Positions 45,914 to 56,032 of a DNA stretch of 64,000 nt are shown in pieces (positions within the stretch are counted from its first letter, which is position 1; each line of letters opens with the position of its first letter). The stretch is taken from positions 2,294,001 to 2,358,000 of the forward strand of contig OZ242357.1 in the NCBI GenBank assembly GCA_965208815.1. Reading direction: 5' to 3'. Below the pieces are notes generated by a model. That model saw only the letters and a list, made by a program, of their open reading frames with translations, ran no database searches and was not told the DNA's origin. Made by a program: the position numbers and the translations under genes. This DNA comes from Bin55 sp009840545. GTDB lineage: Bacteria; Pseudomonadota; Gammaproteobacteria; Pseudomonadales; Azotimanducaceae.

Positions 45914-47135
45914 CGGAAGTCTCTGGTTCGATCAGTCGTGTTCTGCCCGTGAGCAATTCCTGCATCATGGCTTGCTTGAGGTCTTGAGTCTTGTCCCTCC
46001 TAGCTTCCAAGGCCTCAATTTCGGCATCCATGTCAAAGAGGAAGCTAGCGATTTCATTCTGTTCCTCTAGAGTAGGAATGTGAACGCGCACGCTCGCCAA
46101 TGCCGATTTACTAATGTGTACAACTGCGTCTCCCTGACCAAGATTTGCTTTTTGACGTGCGACATAAGGCATGTTCAACGCGTAACCCAAAAAGTGAGGA
46201 TTGATTCCAATTGGACGCAAAATTATGATGTCGCCCCCCGCATAGGCATCAACTTCATCGACGATGGCTACGCATTTTCCTATTTCTTCTCGCGTCTCGC
46301 CCGAACCAGCAAACAATAGGTCTGAGTACTTGACTCGCGTAGCGGTACGGGCAATTTCGGATGAAATCCAAGAATGAAAGACCCGTATGTAGTCGTGGTG
46401 CACTGTGTAGATTTCGCCGTAACGCACACACGCCAGATGTCCCGATTGAGCGTCATCGCGTCTTACGCCGTTGCCTTTTAGGAATTGACCCAACTCTCCC
46501 AACCGCTTCTCCTCCCATTCGTCTTTGAATCCGGGCAGCCTAGTCCTTCCAGTGAGCAGCTGCTGCATTGCGGCTTGCTTGATGTTGCGCTTCTTCGCGA
46601 TGAGGCGGTCCAGAGAGTCGAGCAATGCATCCATGTTAGAAAGTACGGTGGAGATTGCATGTTGTTCCTTTAACTGCGGTATTGGTATCTCTAACGAGCT
46701 CACTTGGCGTTGCTGCAACTCAAGAAAGGTTGAGCCTACAGCTCCTTGAATCATTTGACGTTTAAGTGTCAGAAGTACGTAGTAGAGATATTCGTTAAGA
46801 ATGCTTGGACCGCAAATTAGCGACTTAATCCCTTGATTTGTGGAAACAGATGATGTAGTAATGCGAACCTCGCCAATTGTTGCACGACTACACAATAGCA
46901 AGCTACCAATTGGAACCATGCTAGTCAAACAGCTTTCTAGTCCAAAGTCCGTGATGTTGCGATGTGTCTGATTCAAATACTTTGCACCGCAGCTTGTAAT
47001 GTCCGTTGGGGTACACCATGGAATCGTTCCGTCCCAGAAACTGGGATTTCGTGTGCTTGGAGTAGTGCCGTTTCTAATCTCTACAATATCGCCTAAGCGT
47101 TTTACTTCCCAATCTGCTGGTAGCTCACTGCCCAT
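45906..47135 (-). CDS. hsdS: Type I restriction enzyme, S (specificity) subunit
   Basis: A 409-residue DNA-recognition subunit with two target-recognition domains (about 5-150 and 205-345), each followed by a conserved helix: LKEQHAISTVLSNMDALLDS (about 155-174) and LEEQNEIASFLFDMDAEIEA (about 354-373). The two spacer ends share the repeat QELLTGRTRL/QQLLTGRTRL, a sign of domain-duplicated HsdS. The first domain begins GDIVEIRNGTTPST. The start lies four bases after the end of the hsdM tail frame. The recognised sequence cannot be read from the protein. Confidence 0.93.
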   Translation of the reverse strand: MGSELPADWEVKRLGDIVEIRNGTTPSTRNPSFWDGTIPWCTPTDITSCGAKYLNQTHRNITDFGLESCLTSMVPIGSLLLCSRATIGEVRITTSSVSTNQGIKSLICGPSILNEYLYYVLLTLKRQMIQGAVGSTFLELQQRQVSSLEIPIPQLKEQHAISTVLSNMDALLDSLDRLIAKKRNIKQAAMQQLLTGRTRLPGFKDEWEEKRLGELGQFLKGNGVRRDDAQSGHLACVRYGEIYTVHHDYIRVFHSWISSEIARTATRVKYSDLLFAGSGETREEIGKCVAIVDEVDAYAGGDIIILRPIGINPHFLGYALNMPYVARQKANLGQGDAVVHISKSALASVRVHIPTLEEQNEIASFLFDMDAEIEALEARRDKTQDLKQAMMQELLTGRTRLIEPETSDA

Positions 47136-47139
47136 AGCA

Positions 47140-47373
47140 CTAACTTCCTAGAGCACCCATATTGCCAAGATGCTTCTGGACCTGCTTTGCTAGTCTGTCT
47201 ACTTCTGACGTTAGATCTGGGAGTGGAGTTGCGTATCGTTCAGCAAGCTGTTGTATGCGCCCTGTAAGTGATTGAGAGATGCCTTCTATCTCGGACTGCA
47301 GACATCCACACAAATGAACCATCCATTTACTGTCCACAACTAGCGATCTGACTTCTGCCTCCGTGAGAGCGGG
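47140..47373 (-). pseudogene. C-terminal tail of hsdM beyond an in-frame stop
   Basis: The 77 codons after the TAA at 47376-47374 continue in the same frame and read as the normal end of this HsdM family: PALTEAEVRSLVVDSKW, then LTGRIQQLAERYATPLPDL, then VQKHLGNMG. It ends at TAG just before hsdS. A GTG at 47337 could allow reinitiation as a 65-residue peptide. The stretch has no other disruption. Confidence 0.8.
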
Positions 47374-49611
47374 TTACTTCGCATCAATTCTCTTGTCAAG
47401 CTCCTCTTGAGCGGCTTTTCGCTGCGATTTCACAGACGCCAAATCCTTCATCAAATTGGAGTATTCCTGCAGTGCCTTGCATTCGTCTTCGTAGATTGGA
47501 ATCTTCCCAATCTCTTTTGAACGTGTTTTGACTGCCTTTGCCGATATCGTCTGTTTGTGATGGTCGATCACCTCGGACAGCAATCCGTCTTCGCCTCCTT
47601 GCTCGTTGCGCACGTCCTCTAGTTCCTGCTCAATGGCTGCAATTCGGCTGTCAAGCTCGTCCAAGCAGGTCCTCTCCGCAGCGAAGTAACGGTCTACAAC
47701 TACGGAGGCTGGAAGCAGATCCGACTTGTACCTGCGACTACCAATCTGATAGTCATGCGTTTCCGGCCAGGTGAGCTTGCCATTCTTGCCCTTAATCCGA
47801 ACAATCTCCCGAGGTTGGGCTGCCTTCACCCAGCCAACCGTAGCGATCAGGTAGCTATCGTCCTGCATTGTTTCCGTCCAATAGTCCATCAGTTGCTGGT
47901 AGATTCCATAAGCGTTGAGCAACGGAGAGTGTTCGAAGGTCTCAAGCAGATCCTCCGAAATCTTCTCTATCAAGTCCTTCGGCCGCCCGCCGATCCCGAA
48001 GTCGACAAACTTTGAAGTCGCATTGATTCTCCAAGTGGTAAACGTCTCATTGGTCGTTTGCTTGAACGACGAGAAATCTGAATGTTGAAGAATGGCTCGG
48101 TTTAGTTCGTTGCAGTCAAGATTCAACCGCAGATAGCCGGGACGGCCCGCAGAGGCAAACAGATCACTGCGCAATTCAGGAAACGCCTGCCAACTGTCGT
48201 TGAGAGCATCCACATCGCGCAGCGGGATGCCTCCATGCAGATGGCCTTCGATGTCTTGCAGGTCTTCCGGTTCTGAGTTATCAATATATCGAGGAAGGTT
48301 GAGGTTGTAGGCGTTTCTTTCGGAGGCAATCTCCTCGACCGAAACCATCCGGGCGTAGCCTGGAACATCAGAGAGTCGATTGAACGCATCCACAATCTTG
48401 TGTATGTCCTGATCGCGTAAACGGTTCTTCGGACCGTCCTTCCTAAAACCTGTGGAAGCATCGATCATGAACACTCCCTTGCGACCGGCGCAATTCTCCC
48501 TGTCGATTACCACGATACATGCCGGAATGCCCGTTCCGTAGAAAAGATTCGGAGGAAGACCAATGACTCCCTTCAGGTAGCCGGACCGAACGAGTTGTTC
48601 TCGAATCCTCGCTTCCGCGTTTCCTCGAAACAATACTCCGTGTGGCAGCACGCAGGCAGCTTTTGCAGTGCGTTTCATCGAGCGTATGATGTGAAGCAGA
48701 TAGGCGTAGTCTCCCTGCTTCGCAGGGGGCTCGCCCCACGCGAAACGTTGAAACCGATCCGCTGAGGGAGTGAGACCCGTAGTCCAGGTCTTGTCGGAGA
48801 AAGGTGGATTTGCAACGACATAGTCGTATGTTCGAAGATCCGAGCCGTCCTTGAATTGGGGATCGGTCAGGGTGTTGCCCGACACAATGTTTGCAGTGGG
48901 GAGTCCGTGAAGGATCATGTTCATGCGCGCGAGCCCAGCTGTGGTGACATCCTTTTCTTGCCCCTCCAACGTTATCGGTTTGTCCGCTTGGGCTGCCACC
49001 TTTAGCAACAACGAGCCAGATCCACAGGTTGGATCGTAGGCCGTTGTGGACCCCTTAGCGTTCTGTGGGGTGATGCCTATCACCATAGCAATTACTCGAC
49101 TGACCTCCGAAGGTGTATAGAACTGTCCCTTGCTCTTACTCTCAGTGGCGAAGTGTCGCATCAAGTACTCGTAGGCGTCGCCAAGAATGTCATCTTGTTC
49201 CGCCTGATTCTTCGAAAAGTCTAGCCGCGGATCGGCGAATATATTGATGAGGTTGGTTAGCCGTTGCACCATCTCGTTGCCTCGACCAAGCCTATTCGGA
49301 TCGTTGAAATCGGGAAAATCCGCAAGTCCCAAACTGTCATTTGCGTTTACAAGCGGCGCAATGACGTGCTTATTGATTCTGTCGCCTATATCGCTCGCGC
49401 CGCACAAATCGAGCATGTCCGCAAAACTAGCACCAGGAGGAATCTTGATCGGAGGCGCAAACATTCTGCTGTCAGCATATTTGTCTGAGATGTATTTGAT
49501 GAACAGCACGAACAGTACATAGTCCTTGTACTGGCTCGCATCCATGCCGCCCCTCAGTTCGTCGCAGGATTGCCAAAGCGAGGAATAGAGATCAGATTTT
49601 TTTATGGCCAT
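47374..49611 (-). CDS. hsdM: Type I restriction enzyme, M (methylase) subunit, truncated by an in-frame stop
   Basis: An N6-adenine methyltransferase. The 745 residues before the stop contain the N-terminal helical domain (1-150), the AdoMet motif DPTCGSGSLL (193-202) and the catalytic NPPF (268-271), then a long helical region. The frame ends at TAA 47376-47374, but about 77 more in-frame codons of family-like sequence follow (separate entry). The lost tail normally packs against HsdS, so assembly could be weakened unless the stop is read through or the tail is made separately. First gene of the operon M-S-R-peptidase. Confidence 0.92.
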   Translation of the reverse strand: MAIKKSDLYSSLWQSCDELRGGMDASQYKDYVLFVLFIKYISDKYADSRMFAPPIKIPPGASFADMLDLCGASDIGDRINKHVIAPLVNANDSLGLADFPDFNDPNRLGRGNEMVQRLTNLINIFADPRLDFSKNQAEQDDILGDAYEYLMRHFATESKSKGQFYTPSEVSRVIAMVIGITPQNAKGSTTAYDPTCGSGSLLLKVAAQADKPITLEGQEKDVTTAGLARMNMILHGLPTANIVSGNTLTDPQFKDGSDLRTYDYVVANPPFSDKTWTTGLTPSADRFQRFAWGEPPAKQGDYAYLLHIIRSMKRTAKAACVLPHGVLFRGNAEARIREQLVRSGYLKGVIGLPPNLFYGTGIPACIVVIDRENCAGRKGVFMIDASTGFRKDGPKNRLRDQDIHKIVDAFNRLSDVPGYARMVSVEEIASERNAYNLNLPRYIDNSEPEDLQDIEGHLHGGIPLRDVDALNDSWQAFPELRSDLFASAGRPGYLRLNLDCNELNRAILQHSDFSSFKQTTNETFTTWRINATSKFVDFGIGGRPKDLIEKISEDLLETFEHSPLLNAYGIYQQLMDYWTETMQDDSYLIATVGWVKAAQPREIVRIKGKNGKLTWPETHDYQIGSRRYKSDLLPASVVVDRYFAAERTCLDELDSRIAAIEQELEDVRNEQGGEDGLLSEVIDHHKQTISAKAVKTRSKEIGKIPIYEDECKALQEYSNLMKDLASVKSQRKAAQEELDKRIDAK

Positions 49612-50012
49612 ATCTTTTGTTCAGTGTGCTTGATCAAATGCCGATCGTTTTTCAAATGTACTGTCCTCTGCCTCTCGATGGCCATTCGACTGTAGATCGT
49701 ACAAACAAGCTACATGCATTTCACTCCGGTCAGTGAGAATCCGCGGACGATTTTAGGTAATCATATTGATTGCAATATCTGCTCAATTCCCCCATTGCAT
49801 ATCTAACGGATTGGGCTAGCAGTTCTGCAAATAGCCAAAGTGCATACTCGTTAAAACAGCCAAATATATGGAATTACAACAAAGGCTTATTACGATTGGC
49901 AGCATGTGCAGGGCAACCACTTGACCATTTGAGACCAATGGGGACCAGAGCGGCTTCCGTTCAATCTCGTCTTGTAGGTAATATCGAACTCAACGAGCCT
50001 CTAGGATTCTGA
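49612..50012. other. Divergent promoter region between hsdM and the STAND gene
   Basis: About 400 bases that must hold both start regions. No clear -35/-10 pairs. A frame of 80 codons (49770-50012, +) ends in TGA directly before the ATG of the next gene; it may be a leader peptide or chance. AGGA lies seven bases before the ATG at 50013. Confidence 0.4.
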
Positions 50013-53000
50013 ATGACGCAATCAGGAGGTCCAGCCGCGATCAACGGCTTCCTATACCAGTTACTGCATCACATTGATCTTATTGCGAGTGCTCATATCT
50101 CCCGGCGTGGCCCAGTTCACTTAGTACTAGAACCGAAAGACGGTGGAGATGCCCGCACCGAGAACAGAGATGGCATTTATGTAGAGCAATACAAGACCCG
50201 AACTAATAGAACTTGGTCCGTATTGGAAATAGTCCAAGTCCTTCAGAACCTGCGTCGGTCGGTGCGACAACCACTCGCATCGAGAGCTCGGTATCGATTT
50301 GTTACCAATGGGCGGCCGGGAAAGCTCAAAGAATTCAAGGAATATCTTCAACGCATAAAGCTTGTACAAGCCCCAGATGAACTCGATGACACAACATGCA
50401 TTAGGTTCAGCAATAGTCTGCAGATGACAGACCTAGCACTCTACAAACTCCTAGAGAGCGAGACTCGATCACTCCATGCCTCGGCTGACGACTCCACCGT
50501 TCTTTTTCATCTCCTGTCCCATTTTGAGATGAAATTCTGTGTTACTTCGGAACTACTCTCTGATCGAATTGACAAGAAATTGTTTTACTTTGTTCCACAT
50601 CGCGGAACAGAAGCAAGAACGCGAAAGCAGCTCGTTGGACACCTAATGACAAAACTGGCACGTGGCGAAACCACGCTTGACAGAAAAGCTATCAGCGCAA
50701 TGCTCACCGAAGTAGGACTTCATCCTGATCGAATGAGAGAGTTCAGCCAGTTGCACAGAACCATGGGCCAGCTGACAGCAAGAAAGCTAAACCGCCTCGG
50801 CTACGAGCCACGAATGGATGTCCGCAAAGAACCATGTTGGCCGGAAGACAAGCCTGTGCTATTGATTACAGGTGAGAGCGGCGTTGGGAAAACTTGGCAA
50901 ATGGCACGTCTTCTCCAGACGTTGCCAGGCAAAGGTCAGATTGCAACTTTGAGCCCTGCTACAGATAGTGGCGAAGCCCTTCTTGCTATCGCCGCTCGCG
51001 ACATCTGGGAGGTCGGTCTTGGTGAGACAGAAGCACACACAATTGTCGCTGTTTCACAACGTTTCCACGATCTCGGCTATCGTGGCCGCGAACCGATACT
51101 AGCATTCGATGATGTTCGAGACGTCACCGTCGCGCGTCATCTGATTACCCACGATTGGGAGGCTCGGCGAATGCGTCTTGTTCTTACCGTACCGGACATT
51201 GTGGCACAGTCACTTCGGGGCGAAGTAGGAGTGCATGTCCATACTGTCCGCGATTTTTCCATCAAGCAGTTGCAGGACGCTTTGGCGAAGGTTTCATGCG
51301 ACTGGAGCGAACTGCCGCAAGACCTTCTAATCCACCTCAGAAAGCCCATTCTGGCTGGTATTTTCCTGCGTCTAGATCTCAATTCCTTTAATGATTCACC
51401 TCAAAGCGAGTATGAGATTTTTGAGCAATTTTGGCAACGCATTGACACCAAGGCACATCCGTACGACAAGGACATTGCCATGTCGCTTGCATCCCACGTT
51501 TTTGAGACCAACGAATACCCTATCCCACGAAACCAATGCTCTGAAATCCAGTTGACACACGAGATACTCGAACGTCTTGAAATCGCAGGCTGGCTACGGT
51601 CCGAAGGAGGTTTCGTTTCCTTCGCCCATGAGCGTCTCCTAAACTGGGCAGTTGCCAAGCATCTTGTTTCAGCCTTTACATCTGCTCGAATAGCGATTTC
51701 TGTCCTTGGAAAATCTCTTGTACAAACGGTTAAGGAAAGCACGAACAACAGTGCAAGTCGACTTGGTTATGTCCCCATGGATGTGTTGTGGTTGTTAGCC
51801 CAAAAAGGAACAGACCGCGTTGATCTGTCCAAATTGGTCGAATACTTGGAAAACAGTCGTGAGTACGGCAGCTATGGAGAAACTCTCTACACAGCGTTGC
51901 TACCCACACTAGCCTCTAGCGCGGTTCCCATCCTCATGCAACGGCTCCGCGAAATTTCAACAGAATCGGAACGGCAATACCGTATGAAGCTCATTGGTAG
52001 AGGACTAGTTGCCGTTGCGCGTCAAGGAAATGTATGCCTTCAAAATTCAATTCTTCCCTTGCTTGAATCGCCCTCACTGGATGTGCAAAACGTGGCTTTG
52101 GCCGTTTTGTCCAAAACCGCTACCGGATGCGCAGTAGACCGCGTTTGGGCACTCCATCAGCAACGGCTGACAAACTTGAGGGCACAAGCGGAACGAAGGG
52201 CAGTCGACGACTACCAAGCTACGTTTGCTGCTCTCAAAGCGGAAGTTAGCCAGTGTCCATATTGGCTCCAATCCCAATTGGCATGCGAAGACCAGTCACC
52301 CGAGAAATTGCCCGAACTTGCTTACCAGCTAAACGCTCTCGACCATCCTGACGCAAAAAAAATCTGGAACAACACAAAACTCTTGCTTATTGACCGTATG
52401 CCTGACTCCAAACCGCGAGGCATACTCCTCTGTGTTGCCCGTTTTTCTGATAATGAATGTCTCGATTTTGTGCTCGAGCACCTGACTACATCGGAGGACT
52501 TTGCTGGCAGTGTTGCGTTTCGAGCTTTGAGCATCGTTGATCCGGAGCACGCGGTGGAGCGACTGGCCAGTTTCGCTGATCCCTACTTAGTTGGTTCCAG
52601 GAAACAATGGCTGCCTATTTTGCTTTACCACCAACCAATTCTTGCGCGTCACCGCATTCTCCAGCTTGCAAAAGCCGATGAGTTGGGATTCATGCGAATT
52701 CGCGACTTATTCTTCGAGCGACCCAACCAGATTGACGAAACAATGCTGAAGTTTCTGCTTCGCACTTTACAGCATGAAATGCATGACATGTTGAACGGAG
52801 ATTTTGTACACAATCCTACTCCACTCTTGGTAAGGCTTGAGTTTCTGTGTCACATAACCCATCCCAAGCTTCTAAAGGTTTTGGAGGGGGAAAGGGATAG
52901 TGAGCTCGAGCGCAAGCTTACTGAAGCTGCCTTTAGACTATTAGACGCGTCCAGGGAACATCGTCAAAAAAACACATTTGAGAGCATAAGACGTGTTTTG

Positions 53001-54581
53001 CTATGCATCGGCGGTGATGGCTTGACAAGTGTGCTTCGGCATCAACTTTCATCAAATGATCTGAAAACCAGATCTGACGCTCTTCCTTTGGCAGCATCCT
53101 GCAACGACGGGTCTTTGGGTCAAGATGTGATTGATGCTGCATTACGAATAAGCACCGACGCCAAACATGTTGATGAGGAATCATTGGACTTGCACTTTAA
53201 GGTCGCGACCGAAGCGCTCGCACAAATTGGAGCGGACGAATCCTTGGTTGAGCTCATTGAGGCTAATTGCTCGATTGCGGTGTCCATCGAATTGGCACGC
53301 CTTCGCAAATCTAGTGTCCCAATGACCAAATCACTCACTGCGCACTCGCTGAACATTCTGAACGTTCGAGATGCAGGAGAAGAACGAATACTCTCAGCGA
53401 TAATCGTTGGATGGGTCAGCAGTGATCCGGACTTCATTCCTCCGATTCGAGAAGTGCTTCGCGAAGCCGATCCATCTGGCATCATTGCACGCTACGCCTG
53501 CATTGCTCTACGTGGACTAGGCGACACCTCCGAGGAATTGATTAGCCTAGCAATTCCCTTGCTTGCCTACGACGATAACGCTCGATTCGCTTTCCAAGCA
53601 CTCACCGATGCCGGGCCTAGAGGGCTGCATGGCATCCTTCAGTGGCTTAATTCAAGACATGCAGAGGACTATGGTCGCGTAGAAATAGCTGCGATTAGGC
53701 TTCTAAGCGAAGGTCCTTCAAGCAGGAAGTTTGCGGTCGAGTCATCAGTCCAAGTTTGCCTTCGCGGCGAGGGGACACTGGATTTACCATTTGAGATTGC
53801 CGCCGAAAGTGAAGAGGCAGAGGTACGCGACAAAATTGCTGACATAGCGTTTGATGACGATCCAATGAACACTCTTAACCGCATTCGCGCTATCGAAGGA
53901 TTGACAAAATTCGATCCATCTCTGGCCATACGTGCATTGCAGCATGCCATTCGAACAGTGCCTGCTAATAGCAACCTACGCCGATTGTTGGATTTACTAA
54001 TAGCTATTTCTCCCAAAGAAGCATCTAGCTCTCTGGTTGTTACTGCAGTTTCCACCCAACGAACAGTGCTGCGAAAGTGGATCGGTCGCGCTTTGCGATG
54101 CCTTGATCCGGAAGAAGTTTGGGAAATTGTCGAATCGTACCTCATCGATGGCAACAAAGATCAACGCAAGTCTGCAGCTGAACTAGCAGGTTGGCTGAAG
54201 GGATCTCGGGCTTCTAAGGGTTTAGCTAACTGCGCCGAGCGTGATGAGGACAATGAGGTCAGGCTTGCAGCTATTACTGCAATTGAGTCCCATACGGACG
54301 AAGCTGGACTCTTTGATCTTTTAGCCGAGTGCGAGAAAGCCAGAGAAAAAGACGTATGGCGTTCCCTGATCACAATACTAGAAATGGGGGATCCGTATTT
54401 GCTTGCAAATTCCTATGATAAACTGGGATTCAGGCGTGTGCTATCGACTCGACCCTATGCATTTACGTTCCATGCCAACGACCTTCTGAGTCAACGGTTG
54501 CAGATGGAAGACCAGCAGGACGCTCAAGAGGACCAAAAGGCACGTGCCGAGCTGGACATGCGCGACGAACAAGCATTTTGA
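50013..54581 (+). CDS. Nuclease-STAND NTPase-HEAT repeat protein, candidate antiviral sensor
   Basis: A 1522-residue protein. Residues 1-200 begin GGPAAINGFLYQLLHHI and have LVLEPKDGGDAR (37-48) and YVEQYKTR (56-63), matching the Asp/Glu...(E/Q)xK core of Cap4/DUF4297-type nucleases. Residues about 275-560 are a STAND-type P-loop NTPase: Walker A TGESGVGKTW (about 288-297) and Walker B ILAFDDV (about 364-370), with a winged-helix-like part after it. From about 600 to 1500 the protein is built of HEAT/ARM-like helical pairs, likely the sensor. The layout (effector, STAND, repeats) is that of Avs-type defence proteins. No partner gene. Activation by a phage protein is inference. Confidence 0.78.
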   Translation: MTQSGGPAAINGFLYQLLHHIDLIASAHISRRGPVHLVLEPKDGGDARTENRDGIYVEQYKTRTNRTWSVLEIVQVLQNLRRSVRQPLASRARYRFVTNGRPGKLKEFKEYLQRIKLVQAPDELDDTTCIRFSNSLQMTDLALYKLLESETRSLHASADDSTVLFHLLSHFEMKFCVTSELLSDRIDKKLFYFVPHRGTEARTRKQLVGHLMTKLARGETTLDRKAISAMLTEVGLHPDRMREFSQLHRTMGQLTARKLNRLGYEPRMDVRKEPCWPEDKPVLLITGESGVGKTWQMARLLQTLPGKGQIATLSPATDSGEALLAIAARDIWEVGLGETEAHTIVAVSQRFHDLGYRGREPILAFDDVRDVTVARHLITHDWEARRMRLVLTVPDIVAQSLRGEVGVHVHTVRDFSIKQLQDALAKVSCDWSELPQDLLIHLRKPILAGIFLRLDLNSFNDSPQSEYEIFEQFWQRIDTKAHPYDKDIAMSLASHVFETNEYPIPRNQCSEIQLTHEILERLEIAGWLRSEGGFVSFAHERLLNWAVAKHLVSAFTSARIAISVLGKSLVQTVKESTNNSASRLGYVPMDVLWLLAQKGTDRVDLSKLVEYLENSREYGSYGETLYTALLPTLASSAVPILMQRLREISTESERQYRMKLIGRGLVAVARQGNVCLQNSILPLLESPSLDVQNVALAVLSKTATGCAVDRVWALHQQRLTNLRAQAERRAVDDYQATFAALKAEVSQCPYWLQSQLACEDQSPEKLPELAYQLNALDHPDAKKIWNNTKLLLIDRMPDSKPRGILLCVARFSDNECLDFVLEHLTTSEDFAGSVAFRALSIVDPEHAVERLASFADPYLVGSRKQWLPILLYHQPILARHRILQLAKADELGFMRIRDLFFERPNQIDETMLKFLLRTLQHEMHDMLNGDFVHNPTPLLVRLEFLCHITHPKLLKVLEGERDSELERKLTEAAFRLLDASREHRQKNTFESIRRVLLCIGGDGLTSVLRHQLSSNDLKTRSDALPLAASCNDGSLGQDVIDAALRISTDAKHVDEESLDLHFKVATEALAQIGADESLVELIEANCSIAVSIELARLRKSSVPMTKSLTAHSLNILNVRDAGEERILSAIIVGWVSSDPDFIPPIREVLREADPSGIIARYACIALRGLGDTSEELISLAIPLLAYDDNARFAFQALTDAGPRGLHGILQWLNSRHAEDYGRVEIAAIRLLSEGPSSRKFAVESSVQVCLRGEGTLDLPFEIAAESEEAEVRDKIADIAFDDDPMNTLNRIRAIEGLTKFDPSLAIRALQHAIRTVPANSNLRRLLDLLIAISPKEASSSLVVTAVSTQRTVLRKWIGRALRCLDPEEVWEIVESYLIDGNKDQRKSAAELAGWLKGSRASKGLANCAERDEDNEVRLAAITAIESHTDEAGLFDLLAECEKAREKDVWRSLITILEMGDPYLLANSYDKLGFRRVLSTRPYAFTFHANDLLSQRLQMEDQQDAQEDQKARAELDMRDEQAF

Positions 54582-54866
54582 CGAGCTATCTCGGATCTTG
54601 TCAGAATTTTATTGACCTTGCTTGCCAGCACGAATTTGAACTCTATTCAGACACATCCTAGTTTTCAATGCGCAAGCCAGATTTCTCGAGAGCTACCTAG
54701 AGACTCAATAAGTTCGCTCGAGCAAAAAGGGAAATAGACCAATGCCTCGTGAGCTCTTTGAACTGGCAATGCGCATGTCAAAAGTCCAGCGTCCATACGC
54801 TGTAATTAGGCAAGTCAACTAATTTTGTCTGCGATTGAGAGATGTGTAACTCTTACTTTCTTTCAT

Positions 54867-55457
54867 CTAGTTACTTGGCGGATTGAAAGGGTCGAGGCCA
54901 CGCTCTTGCATTCGAGTGGCAACTTGACCAATTGCCACATCAATGTCATCACACAATTTTTGCCTGACCTGAGCAGAATAGACTTTCTCACTTTCAATCT
55001 TCTGCTGGATGAACTCTAAGGTCATACGTCCTACGGTCAGTTCTCTATAGTCCTGCTTGTCTCCGAGAGCAATAGGCTTCAACAACATAAAGGGAATGAT
55101 CGCATCCGAAACTTCAATAGCGAATTCTGGCGAATCGCGAACAAGATACCGCAGCGCATGCAATCCAGATATTCGCAGGTAGCTTTGATTGGCTTCTTGA
55201 TTTGAGAGCAACTGACAGGCATCCTGAAACCTTTCAGCTAAGTGTTCTTCGCGGGCTCGTTTATCTTGTCTCTCCGCAATTGCGATTCGCCAAGAAGCAA
55301 ACACGGCAGCGTAGAATCCTCCCCCAATGAGTGCCATATTCCTCAGTACATTCGTAGGTGTATCGTTTTCGGATAGAAAGTCCCATGCACAATAAGTACC
55401 TCCAACTACTCCAAGAACTGTAACGACGAGCAACGTCCAAGATCTAACTGATTCCAT
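54867..55457 (-). CDS. Membrane-anchored helical protein of unknown function
   Basis: A 196-residue protein with two N-terminal membrane helices (about 8-27 and 38-57), then a cytoplasmic domain: a charged helix (AERQDKRAREEHLAERFQDA) followed by SYLRISGLHALRYLVRDSPE, a helical block also found next to pentapeptide or HEAT-type domains in other membrane proteins. No catalytic motif. It converges on the STAND gene but is separated by 285 bases. Confidence 0.65.
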   Translation of the reverse strand: MESVRSWTLLVVTVLGVVGGTYCAWDFLSENDTPTNVLRNMALIGGGFYAAVFASWRIAIAERQDKRAREEHLAERFQDACQLLSNQEANQSYLRISGLHALRYLVRDSPEFAIEVSDAIIPFMLLKPIALGDKQDYRELTVGRMTLEFIQQKIESEKVYSAQVRQKLCDDIDVAIGQVATRMQERGLDPFNPPSN

Positions 55458-56032
55458 TTGAGTCTACTTGTAAAAGCAATTTGTAAGTCTGTTCCATTTG
55501 CACCGTTTTCCATTTAGTCTACAAAACCGTCTCGTCTGAGGTTCACTTTCACTATTCGTCTACAAACTGTCTGGAGAGCTTGCCACGGCATACACTCCAC
55601 CGAATTGTTATGGTGGCATGCTCCAAAACAGGACAGGGCCGATAAGTTGGTAGGGTTGTGAATAGCGCGAGTTCTCCGGAAAGAGTCTTCGTCTTGAGAT
55701 ATCAGTCCGTTGCCCCAATCTATATTTCATTGCTAAGAATATGAACTGAAGAACTCGACAGTCAGGATTCGTGTTGCCGCTTACATTTCGGCCAGTAACA
55801 TCGCAGAGCTAGCGCTTTGGGTCCCGGAATTTTGAACGAAGACGTCTATTCTGTTGTCGAAAAACCATACTGACTAAGTAGCGCAGGCCAAATCAGTGCT
55901 GGAGTTAACTAGTCACCTTCTCATTCCAATCAATCACGTTCTTCGTTTAATCCGAGTTTAGATTGGAGTCGGTGTGGTGTACACATAAGCTCTAGCAGTC
56001 CAAATATTCAGCGGCATCAAAAGACGGAATCA
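55458..56032. other. Gene-free stretch
   Basis: No open frame of note, no hairpin with a T-run, and no copy of flanking genes seen. Confidence 0.45.

Noticed and set aside
49770..50012. 80-codon frame ending directly before the STAND gene
   Set aside because: Composition is only weakly protein-like and no start signal is seen; noted in the promoter-region entry but not called as a gene.
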